A stretch of DNA of 64,000 bases from Paenibacillus lignilyticus (GTDB taxonomy: Bacteria; Bacillota; Bacilli; Paenibacillales; Paenibacillaceae): assembly GCF_017942085.1 (NCBI RefSeq), contig NZ_JAGKSP010000006.1:124001-188000 (forward strand), given 5' to 3'. Positions 1 to 9,738 of the stretch are shown one piece after another; the stretch's first letter is position 1, and every line of letters starts with the position of its first letter. The notes below the pieces were generated by a model, which saw nothing but the letters and a program-made list of their open reading frames with translations, ran no database searches and was not told the DNA's origin. The translations under genes and the position numbers were made by a program.

Positions 1-256
1 ATCGAAATAAATAAAGAGGCGTAATAGGAAGCTTCAACAAGATTTGTCCAAAAATCGTAGAGATGTTCATTTTCTGATTTTCATGATGACTCTAAAATAC
101 AAGTTGACGATGATTAAGCGCCTGCATCTTGACACGAGATTTAGGAGATTGCAGCCGTTTTTTGTCGCTACAAATGGGAGATGAGGTGAAGTTACCTTTG
201 CCATTATGAAGAACTATGGATCGTTTCGCAAAATATACCATAGAAGGAATGATAAA

Positions 257-3200
257 ATGAACAAGCATAAACGGACATCACGTTTGGCTTCACGTCTGAC
301 ATCTTTGGTTCTCAGCATTTTGCTGGCGGTACTTACTCTGCTGCCGGCGACAGCTTTCGCAGAAACCACTACCGGCAGCGATCCCTTCCAAGGCGAGATC
401 CTTTTCCCCTTCAATGAGGGGAACGGTTCGACCTCCAGTGCCCTTTCGGGCGATCTAACGGCTACATTAGACAACTATGTGTGGGATCAAAACGGCCGGG
501 GCGCTACTCCCGCAATCTCCAATGATCAAACAGGCAAAAACGGGATTACGATCGATTACGGCACTCCGTTCGCGAATGTAAATGATCTTACGATGGGCGT
601 TTGGGTCAAGCCCTCAGCTCCCAATTCCGGACAAACCAGTTCTTTGATGGCTCCCCCTTATGGCGGCACGACAGGCAATTGGGGCTTCAGCAATGGAGAA
701 ATCTGGTGGAGTATCAACTGGGGGACCAGTGCAAACAACTTCGCTGACACAAGTATAAGCTTACTATCTTACGGATCGGATGGTTCCGAATGGAATGGCG
801 GCATTTCAGCGCCGGCAGGGAATCTGGCCGACGGCAATTGGCACTATGTGGCGTTTTCCTTAAGTGCGACGGCGAAAACAATTGCACTCTATGTGGACGG
901 CAATCAGATCGGGGAAAAAGATTATAGTTCCCTATATCCTGTCAATCTGCAAGCGTACAAATGGTTCGGAGGGAATGGGTACCAGGATAAGTCGTATACC
1001 GGCCTTCTGGATGAGCTTTCCGTTTTTCCCTCTGTTCTCGACGACACCTCGCATGCAGCGTTATATAACAGAGCGCCTAATACGAGCAGCGGCGGCAATC
1101 CGAGCGATCCCGGCGATCCTTTTCAGGGCGAGATTCTATTCCCCTTCAATGAGGGTAATGGTTCAACCTCCAGCGCCATTTCGGGTGATCTTACGGCCAC
1201 ATTGAACAACTATGAGTGGGATATCGATCACAACGGTCGGGGCGATACTTCCGCAATCTCCAATGATCAGACAGGCCAAAACGGGCTCGCAATCGACTAC
1301 GGTACCGAGTTCGCGAATGTAAATGATCTAACGATGGGCGTTTGGGTGAAGCCCTCAGCTCCCACTCCGGGATCATCCAGTTATTTAATGGCCCCGCCTT
1401 ATGCCGGTACCACGGGCAATTGGGGGTTAAACGCCGGAGAAATCTGGTGGAATATCGGCTGGGGAACCAGTGAAAACAATTACGACGACACAACGTTAAA
1501 CTTCACCTCTTACGGATCGGATGGTTCGGAGTGGGGGAGCAGCCTTTCGGCGCCAGCGGGGAATTTGGCCGACGGCAACTGGCACTATGTGGCGTTCTCC
1601 TTCAGCGCGACAGCGAAAACAGTCGCTCTGTATCTGGATGGAAGTCAAATCGGTGAGAAGACCTACACTTCCACATTCCCGGTTAATCTGCAAGCCTACA
1701 AATGGTTCGGCGGTGCTGGCTATAATGGAAGCGCGTACACCGGCCTTCTGGATGAGCTTTCCGTTTTCCCGTCCGTTTTGGGCGACACCGCTCATGCAGC
1801 GCTATTTAACAGAGCGCCTAATACGAGCGATGGCGGCAATTCAGGCGATCCTTTCCAAGGCGAGATCCTGTTTCCCTTCAATGAGGGTAATGGTTCGACC
1901 TCCAGCGCCCTTTCGGACGGTCTGACGGCCACATTGACCAACTATATATGGGATATCGATCACAGCGGCCGGGGGGATACTTCCGCGATCTCCACGGACA
2001 GCAGAGGTGCGAGTGGGCTCACAATCGACTACGGTGCTCGGTTCGCGAATGTAAACGATCTTACGATGGGTGTTTGGGTAAAACCCTCCGCTCCCAGCCC
2101 CGGAACATCCAGCTCTTTAATGGCCCCACCATATGGCGGCTCCGATGGCAGTTGGGGGTTACATAATGGAGAAGTCTGGTGGAGCATCGGTTGGGGCACC
2201 AGTGAAAACAATTACACCGACACCAAGATAAATTTCCTATCTTACGGATCGGATGGCTCCGCTTGGGATAGCAGCATTTCCGCGCCGGCGGGGAATTTGG
2301 CCGACGGCAACTGGCATTACCTGTCGTTCTCCTTCAGCGCGACGGCGAAAACAGTCGCTCTGTATGCGGACGGCAGTCTGATCGGTGGAAAGACCTACAC
2401 ATCCACGTTCCCTGTTAATCTGCAAGCCTACAAATGGTTCGGCGGTGGCGGCTATAATGAAAGCGCGTACACCGGTGTACTGGATGAGCTGTCCGTATTC
2501 ACCTCCGTACTAGACGACACCAAGCATGCTGCGCTTTATAACAGAGCGCCCAATACAGACGGCACGGGCCAGCAGACTGATCCGGCCGACACTGATCAGG
2601 TAGGCGATAAAACCTATCATGTGGCCAAGACCGGCAGCGACAGCAACCCCGGAACCGAGGCTGAACCTTTCCTTACGATTCAGAAGGCAGCCGATGTTCT
2701 CCTGCCCGGCGAAACTGTAATCGTTCACGAGGGCGTATATGAGGAATCCGTACGTCCGAAATACAATGGCACGGCTGATCACCCCATTACCTATAAAACT
2801 GTAGATGGCGAGAACGTGGTTATCTCCGGCGCGAACCTGATTACCGAGCCATGGCAGACGGCGTCAAACCCGAGCGCGGTGCAATTTAACGCAAATGACG
2901 CCAACCTCTGGAAAGTAGACGTTAGCTTGCCGATGGGCAATTACCGCAATCAAATTTTTGTGGACGGCGAAGCCATGCTGCCGTCAAGGTATCCGAACGT
3001 TGCGAAGGAAGACGCGTACTATCGTCCGAACTGGCTGACTTATGTGTTCGACGGCGAGAACGGCAGCACCGGCGGATGGTCAACCCCGACGGGCAAGCTG
3101 CGCGACCCCGAGATGAATCAACCCGCCGGTACATGGGACGGCGCGGCCATCGTGGGTATGGACAACCGCGGATGGAACTTATCCGGCGCGGAAGTCGTCT

Positions 3201-6200
3201 CGTCCACGCCTGGCTGGCTTAATCTTGCAAACATGAATTTCTACGAGCTGGGCCCAACGGGCTACGCCTCAGGAAACGATTTCCATTACTATATCCAAAA
3301 CGCGATTGCCGCTCTGGACGCGCCATATGAGTGGTACTATAACCAGAATAGCGAAACCTTGTATTTACAGCTCCCGAACGGCATGAATCCTAACGATCTG
3401 GATGTTCGTTACAAAGCACGTGAATGGGGCTTGGATCTGTCCAGCCGTAAGTACATCCACATCGAAGGCATCGATTTGAACGGCTGCAGTCTGACCATGC
3501 GTAACGGCGTGAGCAATGTAGTCGATCACATGACGGCCAAATATGTCACCGAGTTCCTGTCCCCGGACAATGAGCGGGGCGGCATCATCGTGGGCGGAAA
3601 GAACAACACCTTGATCAACAGCGAGATCGCCTATTCTGCCGGTGCATTGGTCACCGTCGAGGGCGAGGGCAACAAGATCGTCAACAGCAAGCTGCATGAC
3701 GCTACTACCGGTCCTACCTTGTTTACCTTCTCGATCACCATTTCGGGAATAAACCACTTGATCAGCCACAACCAGATCTATAACGCCAGCGGCACTCTGA
3801 TCGGCGGCAGCTTCTACGCCAGCGAAATCTCCTACAATGACATCCATGACGGCAACTGGCACAGCACCGACGCAGGGCTGATGTATTTCGCTTATAACGA
3901 TTTTGGTAACAGCCAAATTCACCACAACAAAATCCATGATTCCCACAGCGAATTTTCCAATGGCGTGTACTTTGATCTGGGCTGCAAAAACGCCCTGGTA
4001 TACGGCAATGTATTCTGGAATTTGCCATGGGCGGCTGTGTTCATTAACTCGAGCTCCGAGTTTATATCCGTGGTCAACAATACGGTATACAACGGAGCAA
4101 CCAGCCACTCGAACCCTGAAATTTATACGAACTCGCCCGGCGACGCGTACATGGACGTCTTTATGAACAACGTCGTGGATTCCCGCGGCGTGGGTACGGA
4201 CAACGTCAACGTCGGCGCGGTTGTGCTGGACAACTACAGCAGACCGAATGACGACCTCGATGGAACCGCAACCTTTAACAACCCATCGGCGTTAGACTTT
4301 ACCTTGAAATCCGGTTCCGGCGCGGTCGGTATGGGCGCTTACCAGCCGGGAGATACCTGGACTGCCGGTCTGAAGGGCACTCCGGTAACGGCCGAAGAAG
4401 TTAGCAGCGGCCCGCAATTCCTGCCTTATGCGAACCGTAACCTGCTGTTCAACAGCGGTTTTGAGTGGCCGCGCGTGGACTTCCCGAGCATGGGCTCGAT
4501 GCCTTATTGGGCAAAGACAGGCACAGGAAGCGCATCTATCGTCAAAGCCGGCTCATCTGCCGATAACGCTCATGCCCGCGATCAGAACGCAGTGGAGCTG
4601 ACCGGTCAGAATATCGGACTCGAGCAGGAGATTACGGGTCTGGAGCCTGGAGTGGAATACGTGCTGCGCGGCTTTGCACGGATGGGCAACGGCAGCAGCG
4701 CCGAAGGGCAAAAGGTGGAAATAGGCGTGAATGTCGGTGCAACTACTCTCAAAGATGAATTGGACCGGCCGGCATGGCGATCGGTATCGATCAAATTTAC
4801 TGCAGATGAAACCGGAGCAGCCACGGTTTATGCCAAAAAAACAACATCCGGATCACGAGCACTGGTGGACGACTTCTCGGTTGTGCGTGCCGACGTTACG
4901 CCTGACGGTGGACCCGTCAGCGACGATCTGTACCCGATGCTCAATTCCCCAGTGGCATTGCTGGACGATATGCTGTATGAGGATTCCGAGTGGACTGCAG
5001 CCAACCAATCGTCGTTTGTGAAAGACGAAACGTCCGGTCTTACCCTGGCAGCTCAGGCCGGCCAATCAGCCGTCGCGTTCTACACCCAGGAAAAGTACAG
5101 TAACAAGGACTTCTATTTGAAACTGGACGAGAGTGAAGATCTTGACGCGCTCGACCTGAACATCATACTCCGTGCAACCGCGGCGACGCGGACAGCCAAC
5201 AGATATGAGATCGATATTCAAGGCACGACAGCCACACTGACCCGTTATTACAACGGCTCGGATCTCCAATTGGGACAGTGGACGGTAGACATTAACGACC
5301 GGCTCTTAAAGGCCGGCGCAGTATGGGATGACGTCAACGAAAGCGGCTACGGCGGCGTGACCGTGACGCTCAAGAGCGGAAACGAAACGCTGTTCTCCGT
5401 TCGAGATGAAAATAACTTAAACGTCTCCGCCCCCGGCTACTTCGGCCTTGCGACCGAATCGTCCATCAAACTCGGACGCGTGACCGAATATGTGGATATG
5501 GGCGCGGTCATCGCAGATAAGGACAACTGGCAATCCAGAGGGACTTCAATTAACTGGGCGAATAATAATAAAGAGTTGACCCCCGTCGGGGCTGGAACTG
5601 CAGGTTACACCGGCAGAAAATTCGGCGATGCCGAGTTCGTGGTGGGCTTTGAGTCCGGCATGAACACCGGGGCGTTCCCCAACTTTACCCTGCGGGCTCC
5701 AACTGACGTAGATCTTCTAAACAACCCTTGGAGCGGCACAAAATACAGTGTTATCTTCAAGGAAGGTTCCTTTGAGATTCAGCACTGGCCGGAACTGTGG
5801 AAGCCCGGTGCAAGCATTCTGTCGGATGACGGCAGATCGGCCCTGGCGGACAACAAAGGCTTTGTACCTGCGTATACAAACACGCTCGTCAAAATTAGTA
5901 TCGTGAACACCGACTATGGCGTGTGGATTCGCGTCAAGGCGGGAGACACGATCGTCGCAAGTTGGATTGACGAGAACAATTATCTTCCGAACGAAGGGTA
6001 TTTGGGCATCTGCGGCTACACCGAGCCAATGACGATATCAGCACCAAGCGAAAGTACTTATATTCCTGTCGACATTGGGAACCCGGACGATAAGCCGGGC
6101 AACGTCTCGGTAGATACTTCCGCGCTGCAACAGCTGATAGCTGAGGGCGAAGCGCTCGTTGAAGCCGAGTACACGGAGGCGAGTTGGGCTGCTTTGGAAA

Positions 6201-7096
6201 CAGCCTTAGACAATGCGAAGGTTATTGTGACAAACATTGCCGCGACCCAAGCGCAGATTGATGCGGCGGCTACGGCACTGCAAGCGGCGATATCCGATCT
6301 GGTGGAGGCGGAAACCCCAGCAGATATAGCGGTTACCGGTATCATCGTAACGGGTGCATCGTCGATCGACGCTCTGGGAGAAACGGCGCAAATGTCCGCG
6401 ACCGTAACGCCTGAGAACGCGACCGATAAATCCGTCTCCTGGACGGTCGTCGGCGCGGATGGCGACGCAACGAACAAAGCGACGATCGACCAGAACGGCC
6501 TACTGACGGCGGTTGCTGAGGGAGTAGTCAAAGTCGTTGCTACGGCGAAGGATGGATCGGGCGTAACGGGCGAAAGCCTCGTCACCATTGATACAATGCC
6601 GCCGAAAATCGTTGCTCCGAGCGATCTGTCGTTCCTCCAAACGGAAGCCGTATCGATCGCGTTCTCCGCAATCGACAGCGGAAGCGGCTTGCAATCGTTG
6701 ACCGTATCCTTTAACGGCAAGACGACATCCGGAACGGTTTCCGTTAATCCGCTCGGCCTCGCGGTTGGAACGTATCCGATCGTTGTTACGGCGACGGATA
6801 ACTTCGGTCATCAAGCGACGCTGACGTTCAGTTTGGAAATCACAATCGAAGTCGCTCAACTAGACGAACTGATAACTCTAGGGGAAACCGGCAGTTTGAT
6901 CGCGGACGCCAAAACCGCGAAGTCTCTTCAATCGGATATTGAAAAAATCCAAAAGGAACAAGCGAAAGGCAAACTGGACGCGAATGATTTCAAACAGCTA
7001 GAAAAGAATATCAACAAGGAGAAAGGGAAAAAGATCGACGCCGCCTTTGCGGATCAGTTGCTGCAAAGCATCGAAGCTCTGAAGAGTTCTCTGTAA
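257..7096 (+). CDS. Giant secreted multidomain LamG / beta-helix protein
   Basis: A 2279-residue exported protein. I start it at the ATG at 257, which has AGAAGGA just upstream. The upstream in-frame ATG (206) would put 17 charged residues before the signal peptide. A Lys/Arg-rich start, a long hydrophobic stretch and an Ala-Phe-Ala cleavage site form the signal peptide. Three LamG-like (concanavalin-type) domains of about 244 residues follow (coding 380-2559). Next come a right-handed beta-helix region (about 2620-4350, with Val-Ala-Lys-x-Gly-Ser-Asp and 'TIQKAAD', typical of pectate-lyase-like folds), a carbohydrate-binding-like segment, two more jelly-roll-like segments, a FIVAR-like helical repeat (about 6110-6310), a BIG2 Ig-like domain, another Ig-like domain and a charged C-terminal helical domain. 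It is probably a polysaccharide-binding or -degrading cell-surface protein. The substrate cannot be read from the sequence, and no SLH or LPXTG anchor is seen. Confidence 0.85.
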   Translation: MNKHKRTSRLASRLTSLVLSILLAVLTLLPATAFAETTTGSDPFQGEILFPFNEGNGSTSSALSGDLTATLDNYVWDQNGRGATPAISNDQTGKNGITIDYGTPFANVNDLTMGVWVKPSAPNSGQTSSLMAPPYGGTTGNWGFSNGEIWWSINWGTSANNFADTSISLLSYGSDGSEWNGGISAPAGNLADGNWHYVAFSLSATAKTIALYVDGNQIGEKDYSSLYPVNLQAYKWFGGNGYQDKSYTGLLDELSVFPSVLDDTSHAALYNRAPNTSSGGNPSDPGDPFQGEILFPFNEGNGSTSSAISGDLTATLNNYEWDIDHNGRGDTSAISNDQTGQNGLAIDYGTEFANVNDLTMGVWVKPSAPTPGSSSYLMAPPYAGTTGNWGLNAGEIWWNIGWGTSENNYDDTTLNFTSYGSDGSEWGSSLSAPAGNLADGNWHYVAFSFSATAKTVALYLDGSQIGEKTYTSTFPVNLQAYKWFGGAGYNGSAYTGLLDELSVFPSVLGDTAHAALFNRAPNTSDGGNSGDPFQGEILFPFNEGNGSTSSALSDGLTATLTNYIWDIDHSGRGDTSAISTDSRGASGLTIDYGARFANVNDLTMGVWVKPSAPSPGTSSSLMAPPYGGSDGSWGLHNGEVWWSIGWGTSENNYTDTKINFLSYGSDGSAWDSSISAPAGNLADGNWHYLSFSFSATAKTVALYADGSLIGGKTYTSTFPVNLQAYKWFGGGGYNESAYTGVLDELSVFTSVLDDTKHAALYNRAPNTDGTGQQTDPADTDQVGDKTYHVAKTGSDSNPGTEAEPFLTIQKAADVLLPGETVIVHEGVYEESVRPKYNGTADHPITYKTVDGENVVISGANLITEPWQTASNPSAVQFNANDANLWKVDVSLPMGNYRNQIFVDGEAMLPSRYPNVAKEDAYYRPNWLTYVFDGENGSTGGWSTPTGKLRDPEMNQPAGTWDGAAIVGMDNRGWNLSGAEVVSSTPGWLNLANMNFYELGPTGYASGNDFHYYIQNAIAALDAPYEWYYNQNSETLYLQLPNGMNPNDLDVRYKAREWGLDLSSRKYIHIEGIDLNGCSLTMRNGVSNVVDHMTAKYVTEFLSPDNERGGIIVGGKNNTLINSEIAYSAGALVTVEGEGNKIVNSKLHDATTGPTLFTFSITISGINHLISHNQIYNASGTLIGGSFYASEISYNDIHDGNWHSTDAGLMYFAYNDFGNSQIHHNKIHDSHSEFSNGVYFDLGCKNALVYGNVFWNLPWAAVFINSSSEFISVVNNTVYNGATSHSNPEIYTNSPGDAYMDVFMNNVVDSRGVGTDNVNVGAVVLDNYSRPNDDLDGTATFNNPSALDFTLKSGSGAVGMGAYQPGDTWTAGLKGTPVTAEEVSSGPQFLPYANRNLLFNSGFEWPRVDFPSMGSMPYWAKTGTGSASIVKAGSSADNAHARDQNAVELTGQNIGLEQEITGLEPGVEYVLRGFARMGNGSSAEGQKVEIGVNVGATTLKDELDRPAWRSVSIKFTADETGAATVYAKKTTSGSRALVDDFSVVRADVTPDGGPVSDDLYPMLNSPVALLDDMLYEDSEWTAANQSSFVKDETSGLTLAAQAGQSAVAFYTQEKYSNKDFYLKLDESEDLDALDLNIILRATAATRTANRYEIDIQGTTATLTRYYNGSDLQLGQWTVDINDRLLKAGAVWDDVNESGYGGVTVTLKSGNETLFSVRDENNLNVSAPGYFGLATESSIKLGRVTEYVDMGAVIADKDNWQSRGTSINWANNNKELTPVGAGTAGYTGRKFGDAEFVVGFESGMNTGAFPNFTLRAPTDVDLLNNPWSGTKYSVIFKEGSFEIQHWPELWKPGASILSDDGRSALADNKGFVPAYTNTLVKISIVNTDYGVWIRVKAGDTIVASWIDENNYLPNEGYLGICGYTEPMTISAPSESTYIPVDIGNPDDKPGNVSVDTSALQQLIAEGEALVEAEYTEASWAALETALDNAKVIVTNIAATQAQIDAAATALQAAISDLVEAETPADIAVTGIIVTGASSIDALGETAQMSATVTPENATDKSVSWTVVGADGDATNKATIDQNGLLTAVAEGVVKVVATAKDGSGVTGESLVTIDTMPPKIVAPSDLSFLQTEAVSIAFSAIDSGSGLQSLTVSFNGKTTSGTVSVNPLGLAVGTYPIVVTATDNFGHQATLTFSLEITIEVAQLDELITLGETGSLIADAKTAKSLQSDIEKIQKEQAKGKLDANDFKQLEKNINKEKGKKIDAAFADQLLQSIEALKSSL
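380..2559 (+). repeat. Three tandem in-frame ~735-bp repeats encoding LamG-like domains
   Basis: Copies begin at 380, 1115 and 1847 (periods 735 and 732 bp), each with a codon series for Asp-Pro-Phe-Gln-Gly-Glu-Ile-Leu. Each ends near Asn-Arg-Ala-Pro-Asn-Thr. They are highly similar at DNA level, including silent sites, so the duplications look recent or homogenised by recombination. Confidence 0.9.
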
Positions 7097-7120
7097 GAAT
7101 AAGTAAAAGAATAAATAAAA

Positions 7121-7152
7121 AACCGACTTGCGAGAGCAGGTCGGTTTTTTAT
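7121..7152 (+). terminator. Rho-independent terminator after the LamG protein
   Basis: The 10-bp stem ACCGACTTGC / GCAGGTCGGT (7122-7145) has a GAGA tetraloop and is followed by a run of six T. Confidence 0.9.
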
Positions 7153-7330
7153 TTAGCCCAAGCTGAACATTATAGGGAAAGCAAGCTGCGTGGAAGTAGC
7201 CGTCCTGTAAGGACTTTATATCCAACGGATATTAGCTGCTTATGGTATTGCCATATCCCATCTACTGGAAATATAATTTACTGTAATGAAAGTTTGTATG
7301 GATTCCCCAAACAACAGCGAGGTGAAGCAA

Positions 7331-7864
7331 GTGCAACTACTTCGAACAATCACAGACAGTGACTTCGATGGGGGTAACCCAGAGCTCATGCAGCGCGTGT
7401 CCAGGCACGCTTCCAGAGGTGTGCTGGTTAATGACCACTTACAAGTCGCGATGATGTATATGACGAAGCTTAAGCTTTATAAGCTGCCGGGGGGTGGAGT
7501 AGAAGAGGGAGAGGACGTCGCGGATGCATTTTTGCGTGAAATAAGAGAAGAAACGGGCTGCATGGCAACCATTCTGCATGAACTGGGGTATATCGATGAA
7601 CATAAGAACAGGAATCAGTTTTTCCAGCGATCGTACAGTTACATAGCGAAAGTGGTAGACCTGCCCGGTGCTACATCTCTTACTGACAACGAGATCATGC
7701 TCGGCATGCAAGTGAAGTGGGTTCATATTAATCAGGCCATCGTGTTCATGAACAGCGCCGTCAGCGATTATTCAACGCGGTACATGATGCTCCGAGATCG
7801 AATCATTCTGGAAGAGGCGACTCAGTGGTTGAAGAAAAATACAAACCTCCATCGCGGTATCTGA
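7331..7864 (+). CDS. NUDIX hydrolase
   Basis: A stand-alone NUDIX-fold pyrophosphohydrolase. The Nudix box is complete (Gly-x5-Glu-x7-Arg-Glu-x2-Glu-Glu-x-Gly, from about 7490). Glu residues of the REIREE core would bind the metal. The substrate (a nucleoside diphosphate derivative or nucleotide sugar) cannot be told. The chosen start is GTG 7331, because GAGGTGA lies 5 bases upstream. ATG codons at 7286 and 7298 are in frame but lack a ribosome site. The gene has its own leader and ends inside a hairpin shared with the convergent XRE gene. Confidence 0.8.
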   Translation: MQLLRTITDSDFDGGNPELMQRVSRHASRGVLVNDHLQVAMMYMTKLKLYKLPGGGVEEGEDVADAFLREIREETGCMATILHELGYIDEHKNRNQFFQRSYSYIAKVVDLPGATSLTDNEIMLGMQVKWVHINQAIVFMNSAVSDYSTRYMMLRDRIILEEATQWLKKNTNLHRGI

Positions 7865-7896
7865 TTGAATCAGGTACTTGCAACGGAGGTTTTTTA
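7843..7896. terminator. Bidirectional terminator between NUDIX and XRE genes
   Basis: Arms AAACCTCC (7843-7850) and GGAGGTTT (7885-7892) are flanked by T runs on both strands. The hairpin overlaps the 3' end of the NUDIX gene. Confidence 0.75.
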
Positions 7897-8589
7897 TTTT
7901 GCCGGTTTTATGAGTGCGTTACTGTGAATGTCGAGCAGCGAGAAGGCCCGTCCGATCATATCTTTATCTTTATCGTAGAGATGCGTTGCTTTGTCGAAGA
8001 TGCCGCTCGTCTTGGCCACATGATTTAATTGTTGGACCATAAACTCCGAATTGCAGAGGGCAACCACGCGATTGCTATACTTGGTTAATTCCTGTTGGAA
8101 GATAGTTGCTTGTTCCGCGATACCGGGTGAATAGACAACGGCTTCACCGTCTGACGCTTTCATTTCCCGATGATCGACCAATATATCAAGCTCATTGGGC
8201 CCATAAGCCGAACAGATGCCTAGGATGACCGAAGTCAAATAATCTACATCCTGTTTGCCTGAGAATAACCCGCTAACCGAGAAGGCCAGCACTTTCTTTT
8301 CCGGATCCAGGTTGTATTTAAATCGCTCTTTAAAGGGGATTTTGAAGTCTTTCGGAAGGTATGTAGGCGTTAAGGAGAATCGCTCAACGGAGAACATATA
8401 AGACATGGTGACTTGAAGTGCAGAGGTAATCTTCTGAATATTTACCAGACTAATATTTCGTTCTCCCCGTTCAACTCCGCTTATATACGTACGGTCTAGT
8501 CCAGATCTGTATGCCAGCTGTTCTTGCGACATTCCGCTTCTGGCTCGGAGTTCTTTCACTCTTTGTCCAAACTCCAGACATATATCCAT
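7894..8589 (-). CDS. XRE-family regulator with STAS-like C-terminal domain
   Basis: A 231-residue protein. Residues about 8-62 form a classical helix-turn-helix of the Cro/CI type ('MSQEQLAYRSGLDRTYIS', followed by 'ERGERNIS'). Residues about 95-225 form an alpha/beta domain with 'ILVDHREMK', which resembles the STAS/SpoIIAA-like fold used to bind small molecules or partners. The ATG at 8589 has AGGT upstream. It probably represses its own gene or the divergent membrane-protein gene at 8744, but no clear operator is visible. Naming the C-terminal domain is an inference from its general pattern. Confidence 0.75.
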   Translation of the reverse strand: MDICLEFGQRVKELRARSGMSQEQLAYRSGLDRTYISGVERGERNISLVNIQKITSALQVTMSYMFSVERFSLTPTYLPKDFKIPFKERFKYNLDPEKKVLAFSVSGLFSGKQDVDYLTSVILGICSAYGPNELDILVDHREMKASDGEAVVYSPGIAEQATIFQQELTKYSNRVVALCNSEFMVQQLNHVAKTSGIFDKATHLYDKDKDMIGRAFSLLDIHSNALIKPAK

Positions 8590-8691
8590 TGCTACCTATT
8601 AACCCCCTATTATTTCCCATACATACATAATGAGAATAAAGGCAATGTGACTTAAAGTCAACAGACGGGCCGTTTGAATCTCGTTATTATT

Positions 8692-8720
8692 TTATTGTAT
8701 CCAGCGAGAAATGGTATAAA
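8692..8720 (+). promoter_or_regulatory. Probable SigA promoter of the 8744 gene
   Basis: TTATTG (8692-8697) and TATAAA (8715-8720) are separated by 17 bases. Confidence 0.55.
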
Positions 8721-8743
8721 AATAACTAAAGGAGTTATGAACA

Positions 8744-9283
8744 GTGAGAAGTAGATTTGCTGGCAGAAGTTTTTTGAGGCTCTCTATATTTTTACTGGTC
8801 TTCACCGTTGGACTGGTTACATGGCTGTTTTGGGGGAATCAATTATACATCAAGCTAAGCCCTTTATGGTGTGTGGTGTTGCCCATTCTATATAACGCCA
8901 TGGAGAACCTGAAGAGACAGAGATGTGAGCGGCTAATTCGAAAAGAATACAAGGAAACGCCCATCCTGTCGGTTGAGGCGTGGGGAGATGCCGGTTATGG
9001 ATTCTTATCGGTAACGAAAGAATCGATTTATTTTGTCCCCCAGAAGGGGTCCGTATTTTATTTGCCTCATCATGAAACCAGCAATTACGGATACGACTTT
9101 ATCTGTACGGCTGAGGCCAAAGCAACAACCCCCGGCGATGGTGCCAAACATTCGAGAAAGCCGAAAGTTCCTGTTTTTTATGTGGATTTCACAGATCACA
9201 GGTTTTACTTTCAATCGAATAGTAACAAACAATTTTATCATGAGGTCGAACTGGTGAATCGTGCGGCAGTTCAACATTTTTAA
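8744..9283 (+). CDS. Hypothetical membrane protein
   Basis: A 179-residue protein with a GTG start 9 bases after AAGGAG. Two hydrophobic helices near residues 10-30 and 35-55 form a hairpin in the membrane. The remaining 120 residues are soluble and rich in aromatic beta-strand-like segments. The topology recalls the YcxB-like family, but I cannot assign it. It is divergent from the XRE gene. Confidence 0.65.
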   Translation: MRSRFAGRSFLRLSIFLLVFTVGLVTWLFWGNQLYIKLSPLWCVVLPILYNAMENLKRQRCERLIRKEYKETPILSVEAWGDAGYGFLSVTKESIYFVPQKGSVFYLPHHETSNYGYDFICTAEAKATTPGDGAKHSRKPKVPVFYVDFTDHRFYFQSNSNKQFYHEVELVNRAAVQHF

Positions 9284-9559
9284 TATGCGGTGAATAAAGC
9301 GGGCACATTTGGTGCATTATAATTTTTGACGGTGTGAAGAGAGGTGTGGTTCCGTTGGACCTTTTGGTGCTAGGGCTACTGGAGGAATTTATTTAATCAC
9401 TTCACGATAAATGGAAGCGAGGGGTTGTGTCGCAGAGCAGATCTGAACACACGCGCTGATAACGATCCGCTAAAACCGGAGAGTAATAAGCGGTGCCCAA
9501 GTTTTTCAGACGAAGTTAAGTGTGAGAATGGAAGAATTCAACGATCGATCACCGTCGGG

Positions 9560-9587
9560 AAGGAGCCTGCAAAGGCTCCTTTTTCTA
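9560..9587 (+). terminator. Terminator hairpin of unknown upstream transcript
   Basis: AAGGAGCCT-GCAA-AGGCTCCTT is followed by a T-rich stretch. The nearest gene upstream ends at 9283, so the 280 bases between may be a long 3' tail or a small RNA. Confidence 0.75.
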
Positions 9588-9608
9588 TTCTTAAGCGTGC
9601 AGAACTTT

Positions 9609-9637
9609 TTGTAATCATCCCCGCAATATGCTAAAAT
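9609..9637 (+). promoter_or_regulatory. Probable promoter of ung
   Basis: TTGTAA (9609-9614), 17 bases, then TAAAAT (9632-9637) preceded by TGC (extended -10). Confidence 0.6.
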
Positions 9638-9664
9638 AACGGTAAACGAATCACAACAGACAAC

Positions 9665-9717
9665 CTCCTTTGCACCACTTCTGACTGAACTCAGAATGAC
9701 GGCAGAGGAGTTTTTTA
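9665..9717 (+). terminator. Terminator-like hairpin inside the ung leader (possible attenuator)
   Basis: A 9-bp outer stem (CTCCTTTGC 9665-9673 with GCAGAGGAG 9702-9710) and a 6-bp inner stem (TTCTGA/TCAGAA) are followed by six T. It lies between the promoter at 9609 and the ung start. Confidence 0.65.
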
Positions 9718-9738
9718 TTTCAACCTATGGGGGACAAC

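Larger units (their letters stand above)
9284..9738 (+). other. 455-bp intergenic region before ung
   Basis: No convincing gene. It holds a 13-residue open frame with a good GAGAGGTG site (TTG 9355 to stop 9396), a hairpin with T-run at 9560-9585 that could end a small RNA, a promoter at 9609-9637, and a second terminator-like hairpin in the ung leader. I do not recognise any known RNA family in 9400-9590. Confidence 0.5.

Noticed and set aside
3365..4108. 247-codon minus-strand frame within the LamG/beta-helix gene
   Set aside because: Shadow of a repetitive coding region, no start context.
9425..9634. 69-codon frame upstream of ung
   Set aside because: It spans a terminator hairpin and the ung promoter and has no ribosome site.
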